A stretch of 40,670 bases of DNA from Bacteroidaceae bacterium (GCA_017468985.1 JAFUHF010000005.1:1-40670), one strand, 5' to 3'; shown: positions 16,154 to 26,436, counted from the stretch's first letter. The notes: generated by a model not told the origin, from the sequence alone. Program-made: numbers and translations.

Positions 16154-18772
16154 ATGAACAAACTTCTCGTCATCACACTCTTCACACTGCTCGTTTCTGC
16201 GTGCAGCAATCATTCTCGCATAAATTCAACAATAGAGACTGATTTTGAACAACGGCAGCAACAAATAGGTTCCAACGGACCATTCTCGTTCCTACAAAAA
16301 GAGCTCACTGACCAACAACTGCGATGCATGAAGTTTCTTTATGCTTACATGGCCTTACCCGACCTTACAGATTATCCAGAGGATTTCTACTTACACAATG
16401 TAAATTCTTCCTTGCAAGCAAAAGAGGAAATGACATGGGGACACTCTATCCCTACACGTGAATGGATGCACTTCGTTCTACCGATAAGAGTTAACAATGA
16501 GCATCTGGATAGTTGTCGTTGGATCTTCTATAATATATTAAAGGAACGCGTACAGAATCTTTCCATGAAAGATGCCATTTTGGAAGTGAATCATTGGTGT
16601 CACGAAAAGGCCACCTACCGTCCTTCTGATGCACGCACCAGTAGTCCTTTGGCCACCATAAAAACAGCCTACGGGCGTTGTGGTGAAGAAAGCACATTTC
16701 TTGTTTCGGCCCTTCGATCTGTAGGTATTCCCGCACGTCAGGTATATACACCTCGCTGGGCCCACACTGACGACAACCATGCTTGGGTGGAAGCATGGGC
16801 TGATGGGAAATGGTATTTTCTGGGAGCATGCGAACCTGAACCCGTACTCAATTTAGGATGGTTCAATGAATCGGCATCACGGGCCATGTTGATGCATACA
16901 AAAGTGTTTGGACGCTACGATGGGCCAGAAGACGTCATGTCGCGCACCAATTGTTTCACAGAAATTAATGTCACTGAGAATTATGCTCCAACTGCATCTG
17001 TAAGCATACATGTAGAAGATGACGCTGGTCAACCCATTGACAGTGCTTGCATAGAATTCAAAATTTACAATTACGCAGAACTTTATTCCGTAGCCACAAA
17101 ATATACTGACCCTAAAGGCAACGTATCACTCACGGCTGGTCTCGGTGACATGGTAGTTTGGGCAACAAAAAATGGGGAATTCACCTTTCAGAAAGTAAGC
17201 ATCGGAAAAGATAAAGAACTCAAGCTCACACTTAGCCCAACATCAAATATTATTGAAAAAACGACCGACATGGATTTAGTTCCGCCTACCGCAAGCGGAC
17301 AACTTCCGGAGGTTACGGATGAGCAACGAGCTGAAAACACCTGTCGCCTGCAAGCCGAAGACTCCCTACGAAAAGCTTATGAAAATTCTTTTCCCACAGA
17401 GCGTGAAATAAAGAGCTTTACATCCGAATGGGCATTTAAAAATGATGTTCTACAGAAGCTAATTCCTGCATCGCGAGGCAACTACGCCACTATTCAGGAG
17501 TTTCTCACCCTTACAGCATCCGACAGAAGCCAAGTTCTGCCATTATTGCTGTCTCTTTCAGCAAAAGACCTGCGCGACATTACGCTCGATGTTCTCATGG
17601 ACAGCAGGGAAGAAGGGCACGATCTGCCAGAGAAGTCCCTTTACCAACAATATGTACTCTGCCCCAGAGTAGCTAACGAACAGCTCACTCCATATAAAAA
17701 AACTCTGAGAGAATACTTCCAAAATAGAGGTGGAGAATCCTTGGCAAATGATCCTGAACTTTTAGTTGAATGGTGCAGAGAGAACATCCGTATTGATAAC
17801 GCCTGGAATCCACAACAACTCTGCATGGAACCACTTGGAGTGCTTAAACTAAACGTCACAGATTCCCATTCATTAGAAATTTTCTTCGTATCAGCAGCGC
17901 GGAGCTTAGGTATACCAGCCCGAATCAACCCCGTTGATGGAACAGTGGAGTATTGGAAAGGAGAATGGCATCAAGTGACACTCACAAATGCCGAAGAAAC
18001 CCCAATTAGCCCTAATGGCACGGTACAACTCACTTATGCCGGCGCAATAGACAGCAATATAGGTAATGAGGCAAAATACTATAATCATTTTACCTTTAGC
18101 CAACTACGCAATGGCAGACTACGCCTGATGGAATATCCTGAAAATACCACTACATGGGAAAGTTTTGCACAGCCACAGCCACTTTCTGTAGGTAAATATT
18201 TGCTTACATCTGGTACGCGGTTAGCTAATGGAAGTGTTTTGGCCCATCTGGATTTCATTGACATCCATCCATACGAAAATACTGCGGCAACACTCACTCT
18301 GCGAAAAAATCTTGACGCAGTACAGGTGATCGGAAACTTCAATTCCGAGAATTTATACTTCGACGAAGCCACCCAGCAACAGAAATCACTGCTTTCCACC
18401 ACTGGACGCGGTTATTATATCATTGGTCTTATCAAAGCAGGACACGAACCTTCCAATCATACCCTACGCGACCTTGCGGCATGTAAAAACGAGCTTGAGT
18501 CATGGGGGCATAAGATCATTCTTCTTTGTGAAACAGAAGACGAACTGGAAAAGATCAACAAAGAAGAGTTTTCTGAGCTTCCATCCACCGTAGTATGGGG
18601 AACGGACATCGCAGACCATATCAAAACCGAAATATGGAATAATCTGAAATTATCAAGCACTGCAATGCCAGTATTCCTTGTAGCAGATACCTTTAATCGA
18701 GTAGTCTTCTTGCGTCAGGATTACACTATTGGCATCGGCCAGGAATTAGTCAATACTATCCATAAATTATAG
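16154..18772 (+). CDS. Transglutaminase-like lipoprotein with a second, degenerate transglutaminase fold
   Basis: 872 aa from ATG 16154. Lipoprotein signal MNKLLVITLF with lipobox LVSAC (Cys17). Transglutaminase-core domain around residues 130-240: GRCGEESTFLVSALRSVGIP (Cys176), DDNHAWVEAW (His209) and FLGACEPEP, where Glu stands near the usual Asp. An Ig-like region follows (about 280-380, TASVSIHVEDDAGQPI). A second transglutaminase-like segment (about 530-620) has VSAARSLGIPARI but Ser571 in place of Cys and no His, so it should be inactive. The C-terminal part (about 730-872) resembles a thioredoxin-like fold without CxxC. Likely exported and membrane-anchored; possibly acts on peptides or cell-wall material. 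Starting at 16070 would add 28 residues from inside the promoter element. The 3' end overlaps cutC by 6 bp. Confidence 0.9.
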   Translation: MNKLLVITLFTLLVSACSNHSRINSTIETDFEQRQQQIGSNGPFSFLQKELTDQQLRCMKFLYAYMALPDLTDYPEDFYLHNVNSSLQAKEEMTWGHSIPTREWMHFVLPIRVNNEHLDSCRWIFYNILKERVQNLSMKDAILEVNHWCHEKATYRPSDARTSSPLATIKTAYGRCGEESTFLVSALRSVGIPARQVYTPRWAHTDDNHAWVEAWADGKWYFLGACEPEPVLNLGWFNESASRAMLMHTKVFGRYDGPEDVMSRTNCFTEINVTENYAPTASVSIHVEDDAGQPIDSACIEFKIYNYAELYSVATKYTDPKGNVSLTAGLGDMVVWATKNGEFTFQKVSIGKDKELKLTLSPTSNIIEKTTDMDLVPPTASGQLPEVTDEQRAENTCRLQAEDSLRKAYENSFPTEREIKSFTSEWAFKNDVLQKLIPASRGNYATIQEFLTLTASDRSQVLPLLLSLSAKDLRDITLDVLMDSREEGHDLPEKSLYQQYVLCPRVANEQLTPYKKTLREYFQNRGGESLANDPELLVEWCRENIRIDNAWNPQQLCMEPLGVLKLNVTDSHSLEIFFVSAARSLGIPARINPVDGTVEYWKGEWHQVTLTNAEETPISPNGTVQLTYAGAIDSNIGNEAKYYNHFTFSQLRNGRLRLMEYPENTTTWESFAQPQPLSVGKYLLTSGTRLANGSVLAHLDFIDIHPYENTAATLTLRKNLDAVQVIGNFNSENLYFDEATQQQKSLLSTTGRGYYIIGLIKAGHEPSNHTLRDLAACKNELESWGHKIILLCETEDELEKINKEEFSELPSTVVWGTDIADHIKTEIWNNLKLSSTAMPVFLVADTFNRVVFLRQDYTIGIGQELVNTIHKL

Positions 18773-19468
18773 TCGGCCTATGGTAGCCAGAATGTCTCTT
18801 ACTTTCTGTTCTGACGTTTCACGATAATCTGCATCAGGATACGGTTGCACTGAAGCCGAAGCATGTATCTCCGAAGCCTCGGTTGTTAGAAGAATTTTCG
18901 TAGCATTTTCGGCCGTCACGCCAGCTCCAGGCATGATAATAATACGTCCGGCAGACTGTGCGACTAATCTGCGGAGCAATGTCAACCCCTCAATAGCTTG
19001 GGGAGCTTGTCCTGAAGTAAGCAAGCGATCGCACCCTAAGTCTATGATGTCTTCCAAGGCCTGCTCAGGATGCTTGCAGTGATCAAAAGCCCGATGAAAC
19101 GTGACGTGACGTCCATCTGCAGCTTGAATCAGTCGCTTCACTGCAGATGTATCTATGTTTCCTTCAGCCGTTAGGCATCCTATTACCACACCGTCGGCTC
19201 CTGCCTCTACGGCAGCACACACGTCGGCCTGCATCACGGCTAATTCGTCTTGCGTATATACAAAATTGCCCTCACGTGGTCGAATAAGCACATGCAGCGT
19301 CAGATCAGAATACTTTTGACGCACATATCGAATCAATCCCACAGACGGAGTAAGCCCATCCACTCCTAAGGCACTACATAATTCTACCCTTTGAGCACCG
19401 GCACGAACGGCAGCCTTAACACTGCACAGATTGCCTGTACAAACCTCTAATAAATACTTATCTGGCAT
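18767..19468 (-). CDS. cutC: CutC family protein (copper homeostasis protein CutC)
   Basis: 233 aa from ATG 19468 (MPDKYLLEVCTGN). A longer frame from 19564 would add 32 residues with no family match and would run over the -7 box at 19488-19495. TIM-barrel motifs: EVCTGNLCSVKAAVRAGAQRVELC, LIRPREGNF, GADGVVIGCL, VTFHRAFDH, LLTSGQAP and IMPGAGVTAENA. Length fits bacterial CutC (about 230-250 aa). The role in copper handling rests on family name and old genetic data; the biochemical activity is uncertain. Single gene, convergent with the transglutaminase-like gene, with the stop codons interleaved. Confidence 0.95.
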   Translation of the reverse strand: MPDKYLLEVCTGNLCSVKAAVRAGAQRVELCSALGVDGLTPSVGLIRYVRQKYSDLTLHVLIRPREGNFVYTQDELAVMQADVCAAVEAGADGVVIGCLTAEGNIDTSAVKRLIQAADGRHVTFHRAFDHCKHPEQALEDIIDLGCDRLLTSGQAPQAIEGLTLLRRLVAQSAGRIIIMPGAGVTAENATKILLTTEASEIHASASVQPYPDADYRETSEQKVRDILATIGRL

Positions 19469-19487
19469 ATCTTTCGTATTTTTCAGC

Positions 19488-19495
19488 CAAAAGTA
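19488..19495 (-). promoter_or_regulatory. -7 box TACTTTTG for cutC
   Basis: Minus strand reads GATTACTTTTGGC, 20 nt before the ATG at 19468. It supports the short CutC start. Confidence 0.55.
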
Positions 19496-19623
19496 ATCAA
19501 AAAATTGCCATTCATGTATATCCCAATACTTCAAAAAATCAAATAAGGAGGCAATAAAGCACATATTCTCTGATTAACAAGATTATTTCAGCCTCGTCAC
19601 CTCAAATAACGAGAAAAAAGTCG

Positions 19624-19631
19624 TAAATTTG
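19624..19631 (+). promoter_or_regulatory. -7 box TAAATTTG for pnp
   Basis: Preceded by GAAAAAAGTCG. GAAAAAAGTCGTAA (14 bp) is identical in the gyrB promoter. The box ends 39 nt before the start codon. Confidence 0.65.
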
Positions 19632-19670
19632 TGCGCTTTTTAAGATGAAATAAGTAAAAAACCGATTTAG

Positions 19671-21926
19671 ATGAACGTTATTACAAAAACTGTCCAGCTT
19701 CCTGATGGTCGTACCATCAGTATTGAGACAGGAAAAGTGGCCAAGCAGGCCGATGGTTCCGCCGTACTGCGACTGAACAATACTGTGTTGCTCGCAACGG
19801 TATGCGCTGCCCAAGATGCAGTGCCAGGAACGGATTTTATGCCGTTACAATGTGATTATAGGGAGCAATATGCCGCCGCAGGCCGCTTCCCTGGTGGATT
19901 TACAAAGCGAGAGGGCCGTCCGTCGGATTATGAGATCCTCACAAGCCGTTTGGTAGACCGAGTGCTTCGTCCACTGTTCCCCAGCAATTATCATGCAGAG
20001 GTATACGTACAGATTATGCTCTTAAGTGCCGACGGTGTTGATATACCCGACGCCCTTGCCGGTTTTGCAGCAAGCGCAGCTCTTGCATGCTCCGACATTC
20101 CTATCGAAGCACCCATTGGAGAGTGTCGCGTAGCCAGGGTTAACGGAGAATACGTGGTAAATCCCACATCCGAACAATTGAAAAGTGCCGATATGGACAT
20201 CATGGTAGGTGCCACTGAAGAGAATATCATGATGGTTGAAGGAGAAATGAAAGAAGTTTCCGAACAAGACCTTCTTGAAGCCTTAAAAGCCGCTCACGCT
20301 GCTATCAAGCCCATGTGTCAGCTCCAAAAAGAACTTTCAAAAGAACTGGGTACCGATGTTAAGCGTGAATATTGCCATGAGGTAAACGATGAAGAACTGA
20401 GAGAACAGGTGCGTAGCGCTTGTTATGACAAGGCTTATACCCTTTCTGCCAGCGGATTGGCAGACAAGCACGGCCGTGAGGAAGGTTTTACGCAAATTCG
20501 CGAAGAATTTAAGGAAGCATACGCCGCTGAACATGCAGATCTTACTCCCGAAGAACTGGAAGAGAAAAATAACCTGATTGACCGCTATTACAATGATGTA
20601 GAGCGCGACGCTATGCGTCGTTGCATTCTGGACGAAGGAAAGCGACTTGACGGAAGAACCACTACCGAGATCCGTCCCATCTGGTGCGAAGTAAGTCCGC
20701 TGCCAATGCCTCACGGATCAGGCCTGTTCACCCGTGGCGAGACACAATCGCTCACCACGTGTACACTAGGTACAAAATTAGACGAAAAATTGGTGGACGA
20801 TGTACTCGATCAGAGCTATATGCGCTTTTTGTTACACTATAATTTTCCCCCGTTCTGTACTGGCGAAGCCAAAGCCCAACGCAGCGTTGGCCGAAGAGAA
20901 ATTGGCCACGGTCATTTGGCATGGCGTGCTCTGAAAGGACAAATTCCAGAGGAATTCCCCTATACTGTTCGTGTCGTTTCACAGATTTTGGAATCCAATG
21001 GATCCTCATCAATGGCCACGGTGTGCGCAGGCACATTGGCATTGATGGATGCAGGTGTTCCCATCAAGGAACCTGTTAGCGGAATTGCCATGGGATTGAT
21101 CAAGAACCCAGGTGAAGAAAAATATGCTGTACTCAGCGATATCCTCGGCGACGAAGACCACCTGGGAGATATGGACTTCAAGACCACCGGAACAAAAAAT
21201 GGCCTTACTGCAACCCAGATGGACATCAAGTGCGACGGTTTGTCATACGAAATCCTTGAAAAGGCACTCATGCAGGCCAAAGCAGGTAGAGAACATATCT
21301 TGGGAAAGATCACGGAAACCATCAGTGAGCCTCGTGCAGACTTCAAGCCCAACGTTCCCCGAATTGAACAGATCACCATACCTAAAGAATTCATTGGAGC
21401 TGTGATTGGCCCGGGTGGAAAGATCATTCAGGGAATGCAGGAAGAGACTGGTACCACTATTACCATTGACGAAGTAGATGGAGTAGGAAAAGTTCAAGTC
21501 AGTGCGCCTAACAAGGAAAGTATTGACGCTGCTTTAGCAAAGATTCGCGCTATCGTTGCCATTCCTGAAGTAGGTGAAGTATACGATGCCAAAGTGGTTA
21601 GCATCATGCCTTACGGTTGCTTCGTAGAATTTATGCAAGGACGCGAAGGACTGCTCCATATCAGCGAAATGGATTGGCGCAGACTGGAGACTGTGGAAGA
21701 AACTGGCATCAAGGAAGGTGACATCATCAAGGTGAAGCTACTTGAGATCAATGAAAAGACAGGCAAGTATCGCTTGAGCCATAAAGTACTCACCGAAAAG
21801 CCCGAAGGCTATGAGGAACGTCCACCCAGACCTCAGCGTCCACGTGGCGACCGCCCACAAAGATCCCAGCGCGGTGATCGCGACCGTCAACCGCGCAGCA
21901 ATCGTCACAACAACGAGGAGAAATAA
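19671..21926 (+). CDS. pnp: Polyribonucleotide nucleotidyltransferase (PNPase)
   Basis: 751 aa. Phosphorolytic 3'-5' exoribonuclease of mRNA turnover. Two RNase PH cores are seen: residues about 1-220, beginning with the [18 protein letters not shown] segment, and about 310-545, with [37 protein letters not shown] and [16 protein letters not shown]. An alpha-helical linker lies between them. A KH domain (about 560-620, [16 protein letters not shown]) and an S1 domain (about 635-705, [19 protein letters not shown]) follow. The tail from about residue 725 is a low-complexity Arg/Pro/Gln/Asn stretch, probably disordered and RNA-binding. Own promoter; two terminators downstream. Confidence 0.99.
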   Translation: MNVITKTVQLPDGRTISIETGKVAKQADGSAVLRLNNTVLLATVCAAQDAVPGTDFMPLQCDYREQYAAAGRFPGGFTKREGRPSDYEILTSRLVDRVLRPLFPSNYHAEVYVQIMLLSADGVDIPDALAGFAASAALACSDIPIEAPIGECRVARVNGEYVVNPTSEQLKSADMDIMVGATEENIMMVEGEMKEVSEQDLLEALKAAHAAIKPMCQLQKELSKELGTDVKREYCHEVNDEELREQVRSACYDKAYTLSASGLADKHGREEGFTQIREEFKEAYAAEHADLTPEELEEKNNLIDRYYNDVERDAMRRCILDEGKRLDGRTTTEIRPIWCEVSPLPMPHGSGLFTRGETQSLTTCTLGTKLDEKLVDDVLDQSYMRFLLHYNFPPFCTGEAKAQRSVGRREIGHGHLAWRALKGQIPEEFPYTVRVVSQILESNGSSSMATVCAGTLALMDAGVPIKEPVSGIAMGLIKNPGEEKYAVLSDILGDEDHLGDMDFKTTGTKNGLTATQMDIKCDGLSYEILEKALMQAKAGREHILGKITETISEPRADFKPNVPRIEQITIPKEFIGAVIGPGGKIIQGMQEETGTTITIDEVDGVGKVQVSAPNKESIDAALAKIRAIVAIPEVGEVYDAKVVSIMPYGCFVEFMQGREGLLHISEMDWRRLETVEETGIKEGDIIKVKLLEINEKTGKYRLSHKVLTEKPEGYEERPPRPQRPRGDRPQRSQRGDRDRQPRSNRHNNEEK

Positions 21927-21946
21927 CCCTTCTCCCGTACTATAGG

Positions 21947-21995
21947 AATCGGGGACATCAGGATTTTATTCCATGATGTCCCCGATTTCGTGTTT
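21947..21995 (+). terminator. pnp terminator 1
   Basis: AATCGGGGACATCA (21947-21960) pairs perfectly with TGATGTCCCCGATT (21974-21987), loop 13 nt, followed by TTCGTGTTTT. Confidence 0.85.
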
Positions 21996-22009
21996 TATAC
22001 TTTGATTAT

Positions 22010-22046
22010 GGGATGGCGTTTCTTATCGCCATACCCTTTCTTTTTA
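22010..22046 (+). terminator. pnp terminator 2 (backup)
   Basis: ATGGCG and CGCCAT pair around an 8-nt loop, extended by GGG/CCC past a one-base bulge, followed by TTTCTTTTTATTTT. It stops read-through into the convergent phosphodiesterase gene. Confidence 0.65.
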
Positions 22047-22058
22047 TTTTGGCGCTCG

Positions 22059-22973
22059 TCACTTCTTCTTTCGCCCAACGATGGAGGGCAACGGACGTCC
22101 TATCCAGGCATGAGGTCGGGGAAGGCCCAAAATCACAGCTAACGTAGCAGCCACATCAGTAACATTAGATGTTTCCGTTATAACCGTTCCTGGCTGAATG
22201 CCTTTTCCGCAAAAAACAAGGCAAGTCTCCAGTTCTTCGAGCGAAGTTCCGCCATGACTTTTCCCTTTACCTCCATGGTCAGCCGTCAAAACGAACAATG
22301 TCTCTTCCAGCATTCCGGGTTGTTGCTCCACAGCCTTATATATCCTGGACAGCGCGCCGTCCATCTCTGTTTCAGCAGCCAAATACTCTGGAGTCATCCA
22401 TCCGATGGAGTGTCCAGCATGATCTGGATTATCAAACACAATGCTTACCATCGTTGGCTTCTCTTTTACGACATAATCTATGACGCTTTGCATCTGTGCC
22501 TCGTTGTTATGGTCAAAATGAAAATCCCGATCTACACTGAGTGTATCTACCACGTAATGCATGCCATCCCATTCATAAAAATGACCTATTTTTGCCCCTG
22601 GCATGTTCTCTTTAATCAGAAAATAGATGTCAGGGAAAAATCCATGACGCGTCAGAGTGTCACTCGGAAAGTCTGGAGTCCTACTATTCCACTTGTTGTA
22701 GCCATGTTGCTCCGGGCCAGCCGCCATGTAGAGTGAGGCCCAGTTACATGCGCTTGATGAGGGCAATACACTGCGCCGTGTGAGCGTATAGGCTCCTTTT
22801 TTCATCATGCTCTCATAGAATGGCATGGCATCGGCTTCGCGGATGCTCTGTGCACTCATTCCATCGAATCCCACGATGATAATGTGCTTCGGTGCCTTCT
22901 TCGATGCTTTCTGTTTGGCTTCTGCCACTGCCACGGGCAGTAGCAGGGCAATAAACAACACTAATTTTTTCAT
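22059..22973 (-). CDS. Secreted alkaline-phosphatase-superfamily protein (type I phosphodiesterase/nucleotide pyrophosphatase)
   Basis: 304 aa with signal peptide (MKKLVLFIALLLPVAVAEA). Metal-site and nucleophile motifs of the family are present: IIIVGFDGMSAQSI near residue 32, PSSSACNWASLYMAAGPEQHGY (nucleophile Ser/Thr region), FDNPDHAGHSIG, TADHGGKGKSHGG and a late VTDVAATLAVILGLPRP. These proteins hydrolyse phosphodiesters or phosphate esters in the periplasm or at the surface; the substrate is not known. Last gene of the presumed gltX-waaA-MarC operon, 27 nt after the MarC gene. Confidence 0.92.
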   Translation of the reverse strand: MKKLVLFIALLLPVAVAEAKQKASKKAPKHIIIVGFDGMSAQSIREADAMPFYESMMKKGAYTLTRRSVLPSSSACNWASLYMAAGPEQHGYNKWNSRTPDFPSDTLTRHGFFPDIYFLIKENMPGAKIGHFYEWDGMHYVVDTLSVDRDFHFDHNNEAQMQSVIDYVVKEKPTMVSIVFDNPDHAGHSIGWMTPEYLAAETEMDGALSRIYKAVEQQPGMLEETLFVLTADHGGKGKSHGGTSLEELETCLVFCGKGIQPGTVITETSNVTDVAATLAVILGLPRPHAWIGRPLPSIVGRKKK

Positions 22974-23000
22974 CTCACTATAGAATTAATACGATTTCTA

Positions 23001-23612
23001 TCAGTTGGCCGCGGCCGATATGGAACGGATAAGGGGAATCAGGTTGCTCGTAAAGAGTCTCACTGAGATCGCCAGCAGAATGATGCCGAAGAATTTCCTC
23101 ATTATATATATAAGAGGTTCGGTAAAGAATCGTTGCGCCTTATCGGTGGCCACCAACACCACATAGACCCATACCATGTTGAAAAAGAGTCCCAGTAATA
23201 CGTTTATCATATCATATTCAGCCCTCAGCGAGAGCAGTGTGGTGAACGATGCAGCTCCAGCCAGCAGAGGAAACACGAGTGGAACCAACGTGGCAGACTT
23301 AATGGGGCCCTGGTTGCGAAAGATCACCACATCGAGTATCATTTCGAGCGATAGCAGGAATAGGATGAAGGCTCCGCCCACGGCAAACGACTTCACATCG
23401 ACCTGAAAGAGACGCAACACCCATTCACCACCTATCAGAAACAACAGCATGATGCTTCCGCTGATCAAAGTAGCCTTGCCAGATGCCACATGACGTCCTT
23501 CGTTGCGCAAACTGATAATAATCGGTGTTGAGCCGAACACATCAATTACAGCAAACAACACAATGAAGCAACTCAACACCTGCTGAATATTGAAAGAACC
23601 CAATCCGTTCAT
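23001..23612 (-). CDS. MarC family integral membrane protein
   Basis: 203 aa with six hydrophobic helices. Family marks: LFAVIDVFGSTPIIISL near residues 18-34, the central FAVGGAFILFLLSLEMIL and the PLVFPLLAGAASFTTLLSL segment. MarC/YhgN (UPF0056) proteins have no firmly established substrate; the old multiple-antibiotic-resistance link is disputed. It lies 41 nt after waaA and 27 nt before the phosphodiesterase gene, in one direction, so cotranscription is likely. Confidence 0.93.
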   Translation of the reverse strand: MNGLGSFNIQQVLSCFIVLFAVIDVFGSTPIIISLRNEGRHVASGKATLISGSIMLLFLIGGEWVLRLFQVDVKSFAVGGAFILFLLSLEMILDVVIFRNQGPIKSATLVPLVFPLLAGAASFTTLLSLRAEYDMINVLLGLFFNMVWVYVVLVATDKAQRFFTEPLIYIMRKFFGIILLAISVRLFTSNLIPLIRSISAAAN

Positions 23613-23653
23613 GATTTATCGTCTTATTCTTTTTGAAGCTTTCTTTTTGCTGC

Positions 23654-24883
23654 TCAAAGGGCCACAGCCTTAAACACTTTCTCAGCAGCACCGGCATTCT
23701 CATTGATATATGCACCGGCTTTCTGCCCTGCTTCCTGAAGGAAAGCGCGATCGGAAGCCAAATGCTCCATCAGCAGTGCATAGGAAGCCTCATCCTGAAT
23801 CTCAAAACAGCCCCCGAGTTTCAGCAATGCCTGCGCTTCCAAGAAATGCTTGTTATTAGGCCCTATCACCACCGGCAAACCATACACCGCAGCCTCGGGC
23901 ACATTGTGGATGCCCACGCCAAAACCGCCGCCTACGTAGGCCACTTGTCCGTAACGGTAAATGGACGACAACAAACCATAACCATCTATGATCAGGCATT
24001 CTGCCGCCGCTACATTCATCGTCGTAGCCTGTGAATAGCGTATGCAGGGGCGCTTTAGCTTCCGCTCAATGTCCTGCAGGTGGTCTTCGCTCACCACGTG
24101 GGGCGCAAGCACCAGCCATTGGTTCGAATGCTGATTAAAATAGTCTATCAGGATGTCTTCATCGGCAGGCCAAGAGCTTCCAGCCACCACCATCTGTCCC
24201 CCGTCGGGCACTGACTGCGCAAATGCTTCCACGACAGGAAGGGGATGAGCGTTTTCCCTGATTTGTATTACTCGGTCAAAACGCGTATCGCCCACCACTG
24301 TCACATTCTTGATCCCATGACGGGTGAGCAGGTCATACGACTGCTGGTTCTGCACAAAGAAGTGGGCAAAGCACTTTAAAACGTGTGCATATGGCCTCGC
24401 ATATTTACGGAAGAAGATCTGATTGGGTCTGAATATGCTTGACACGCTGTAGGCAGGGATATTTTTCTTATAAAGCACGGTAAGGTAGTTCTGCCAGAAC
24501 TCATATTTGATAAAAAAGGCCATCTCGGGTCTTGCTAACCGCACAAATTTCCGCGCATTGAGCGCCGTGTCAAATGGTAGATAGCAAATCACATCGGCTC
24601 CTTCATAATTCTTCCTCACTTCGTAACCTGAAGGCGAAAAAAACGTCAACAGAATCTTGTATTCAGGATGTTCCTTACGAATCATCTCCATCAGGGGGCG
24701 ACCTTGCTCAAATTCACCGAGCGAGGCCGCATGAAACCAAATGTAGCGTTCGTCAGGACGTATATTGGCCCTCAGTATAGGGTAGATATTCCGATGTCCG
24801 CGCATCAGTAGCCTCGCCTTCTTGTTGAAGAGCGCTACTACATTGACGCAAAACATATATAAGTAAATCGCGAGCGAATACAT
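23654..24883 (-). CDS. waaA: 3-deoxy-D-manno-octulosonic acid (Kdo) transferase
   Basis: 409 aa, close to the family length (about 410-425). It transfers Kdo from CMP-Kdo to lipid A precursor at the inner membrane (GT30). An N-terminal hydrophobic anchor (residues about 1-20) is followed by the GT30 N-domain: WFHAASLGEFEQGRPLMEMI (about 48-67, with the catalytic Glu in GEFEQ), LTFFSPSGYEVRKNYEGAD and FFIKYEFWQNYL. The C-domain contains VVAGSSWPADE, GYGLLSSIYRYGQVAYVGGGFG and HNVPEAAVYGLPVVIGPN. It starts 8 nt after the gltX stop. Confidence 0.97.
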   Translation of the reverse strand: MYSLAIYLYMFCVNVVALFNKKARLLMRGHRNIYPILRANIRPDERYIWFHAASLGEFEQGRPLMEMIRKEHPEYKILLTFFSPSGYEVRKNYEGADVICYLPFDTALNARKFVRLARPEMAFFIKYEFWQNYLTVLYKKNIPAYSVSSIFRPNQIFFRKYARPYAHVLKCFAHFFVQNQQSYDLLTRHGIKNVTVVGDTRFDRVIQIRENAHPLPVVEAFAQSVPDGGQMVVAGSSWPADEDILIDYFNQHSNQWLVLAPHVVSEDHLQDIERKLKRPCIRYSQATTMNVAAAECLIIDGYGLLSSIYRYGQVAYVGGGFGVGIHNVPEAAVYGLPVVIGPNNKHFLEAQALLKLGGCFEIQDEASYALLMEHLASDRAFLQEAGQKAGAYINENAGAAEKVFKAVAL

Positions 24884-24891
24884 TTCTTTGC

Positions 24892-26409
24892 TTACCCCAA
24901 CACTTTAATGGCTCGGTCCAAACGACGCAACGTTTCTTCCTTACCAAGGAAGGCCGAGATGTCAAACATGTGCGGTCCCACTCCTGCCCCCACTAATGCA
25001 AGGCGAAAAGCGTTCATTATGTTTCCGGTATGAAGTCCGTTGTCTTCAATCCATTTCATTACGACACTCTCCTGATGCTCTAAGCTAAAATCGTCGAGAT
25101 TCTCGAGCACGTCGCGAAGTTGCTGCATTTCTTGAGCTGATTCTTCCTTCCAGCGTTTCTTTACCGTCTTCTCATCATAATTTTCAGGCGCAACGAAGAA
25201 GAAGGAGCACAAAGGCCAGAGTTCCTTGACGAAATCGACACGGTTCTTCATCATTCCAACAACTTTCGTGACCTTATCGATCGGTACCTGGATGCCATTT
25301 GCCTTCAGTATGCGATCAAACTCTGGTGCTATCTCGCTGTCGCTTTTTTTCAGAATATATTCATGATTGAACCATGTTCCTTTCTTATAATCGAACTTCG
25401 CGCCGGCCTTGCTGCATTTATTAAGGTCGAATTGGGCCGTAAGTTCTTCAAGGGAGAAGATTTCCTGCTCTGTTCCGGGGTTCCAGCCCAGCAGTGCGAG
25501 GAAATTTATGACTGCTTCGGGGAAGTAGCCGTTCTCGCGATAGCCTGCACTCACTGCGCCCTCATCACGTGGGTCGTGCCACTCCAACGGAAACACGGGA
25601 AAGCCTAAACGGTCACCGTCGCGCTTGCTCAGCTTCCCTTTTCCGTCTGGCTTGAGCAGCAGGGGCAGATGTGCAAAGCGTGGCATGCTCTCCTCCCAGC
25701 CGAAGGCCCTGTAAAGCAATACGTGGAGCGGCGCACTCGACAGCCACTCCTCTCCACGAATGACGTGGGTGATCTCCATCAGGTGATCGTCCACAATGTT
25801 TGCCAAATGATATGTAGGCAACTCGTCGGCCGACTTATAGAGCACTTTGTCGTCCAATACGTCCGACTTTATCACCACATCACCTCTGATGATGTCATTC
25901 ACATGAATGTCGTGGCCAGGTTCTATCTTAAATCGCACTACATACGGTCCGTTTGCCACCAATTGTGCCACTTCTTGGTCTGGAAGCGTGAGCGAATTGC
26001 GCATTTGCATGCGCGTTTTGGCATCATACTGGAAGTTGGGGACTTCTTCGCGTTTTTTCTGCAATTCCTCGGGAGTGTCGAAGGCATAATAGGCTGCACC
26101 GCTCTCCAGGAGTATCTGAACATACTTTTTATAGATGTCGCGGCGCTCCGACAGTCGGTAGGGGCCCTTATCACCTCCAAAACCGACTCCCTCGTCAAAC
26201 TGGAGCCCCAGCCAACGGAAACTTTCCTGTATATACTCTTCCGCTCCGGGAACAAAACGTGCTGAATCCGTATCTTCTATGCGGAATATCACCTCTCCGC
26301 CATTTCGGCGCGCAAACAGAAAGTTATATAAAGCCGTACGCACTCCTCCTATGTGTAACGGCCCCGTAGGGCTCGGAGCAAAGCGTACTCTGACCTTCTT
26401 ATTCAACAT
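24892..26409 (-). CDS. gltX: Glutamate--tRNA ligase
   Basis: 505 aa, full length. Charges tRNA-Glu with glutamate. Class I signatures: HIGG at residues 19-22 in [19 protein letters not shown], and KLSKR at 259-263. The adjacent [20 protein letters not shown] and [15 protein letters not shown] segments are also typical. The C-terminal anticodon-binding region is present. First gene of the probable gltX-waaA-MarC-phosphodiesterase operon; own -7 box at 26429-26436, 19 nt before the ATG. Confidence 0.99.
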   Translation of the reverse strand: MLNKKVRVRFAPSPTGPLHIGGVRTALYNFLFARRNGGEVIFRIEDTDSARFVPGAEEYIQESFRWLGLQFDEGVGFGGDKGPYRLSERRDIYKKYVQILLESGAAYYAFDTPEELQKKREEVPNFQYDAKTRMQMRNSLTLPDQEVAQLVANGPYVVRFKIEPGHDIHVNDIIRGDVVIKSDVLDDKVLYKSADELPTYHLANIVDDHLMEITHVIRGEEWLSSAPLHVLLYRAFGWEESMPRFAHLPLLLKPDGKGKLSKRDGDRLGFPVFPLEWHDPRDEGAVSAGYRENGYFPEAVINFLALLGWNPGTEQEIFSLEELTAQFDLNKCSKAGAKFDYKKGTWFNHEYILKKSDSEIAPEFDRILKANGIQVPIDKVTKVVGMMKNRVDFVKELWPLCSFFFVAPENYDEKTVKKRWKEESAQEMQQLRDVLENLDDFSLEHQESVVMKWIEDNGLHTGNIMNAFRLALVGAGVGPHMFDISAFLGKEETLRRLDRAIKVLG

Positions 26410-26428
26410 ATATATTGATTTTTGGATG

Positions 26429-26436
26429 CAAAATTA
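26429..26436 (-). promoter_or_regulatory. -7 box TAATTTTG for gltX
   Basis: Minus strand reads AGTGTAATTTTGCATCC, 19 nt before the start codon. A TTTG 12 nt upstream is too close to be a normal -33 element. Confidence 0.65.

Noticed and set aside
19469-19564. 32-residue N-terminal extension of CutC
   Set aside because: The -7 box at 19488-19495 lies inside it, and CutC family proteins begin near MPDKYLLEVC.
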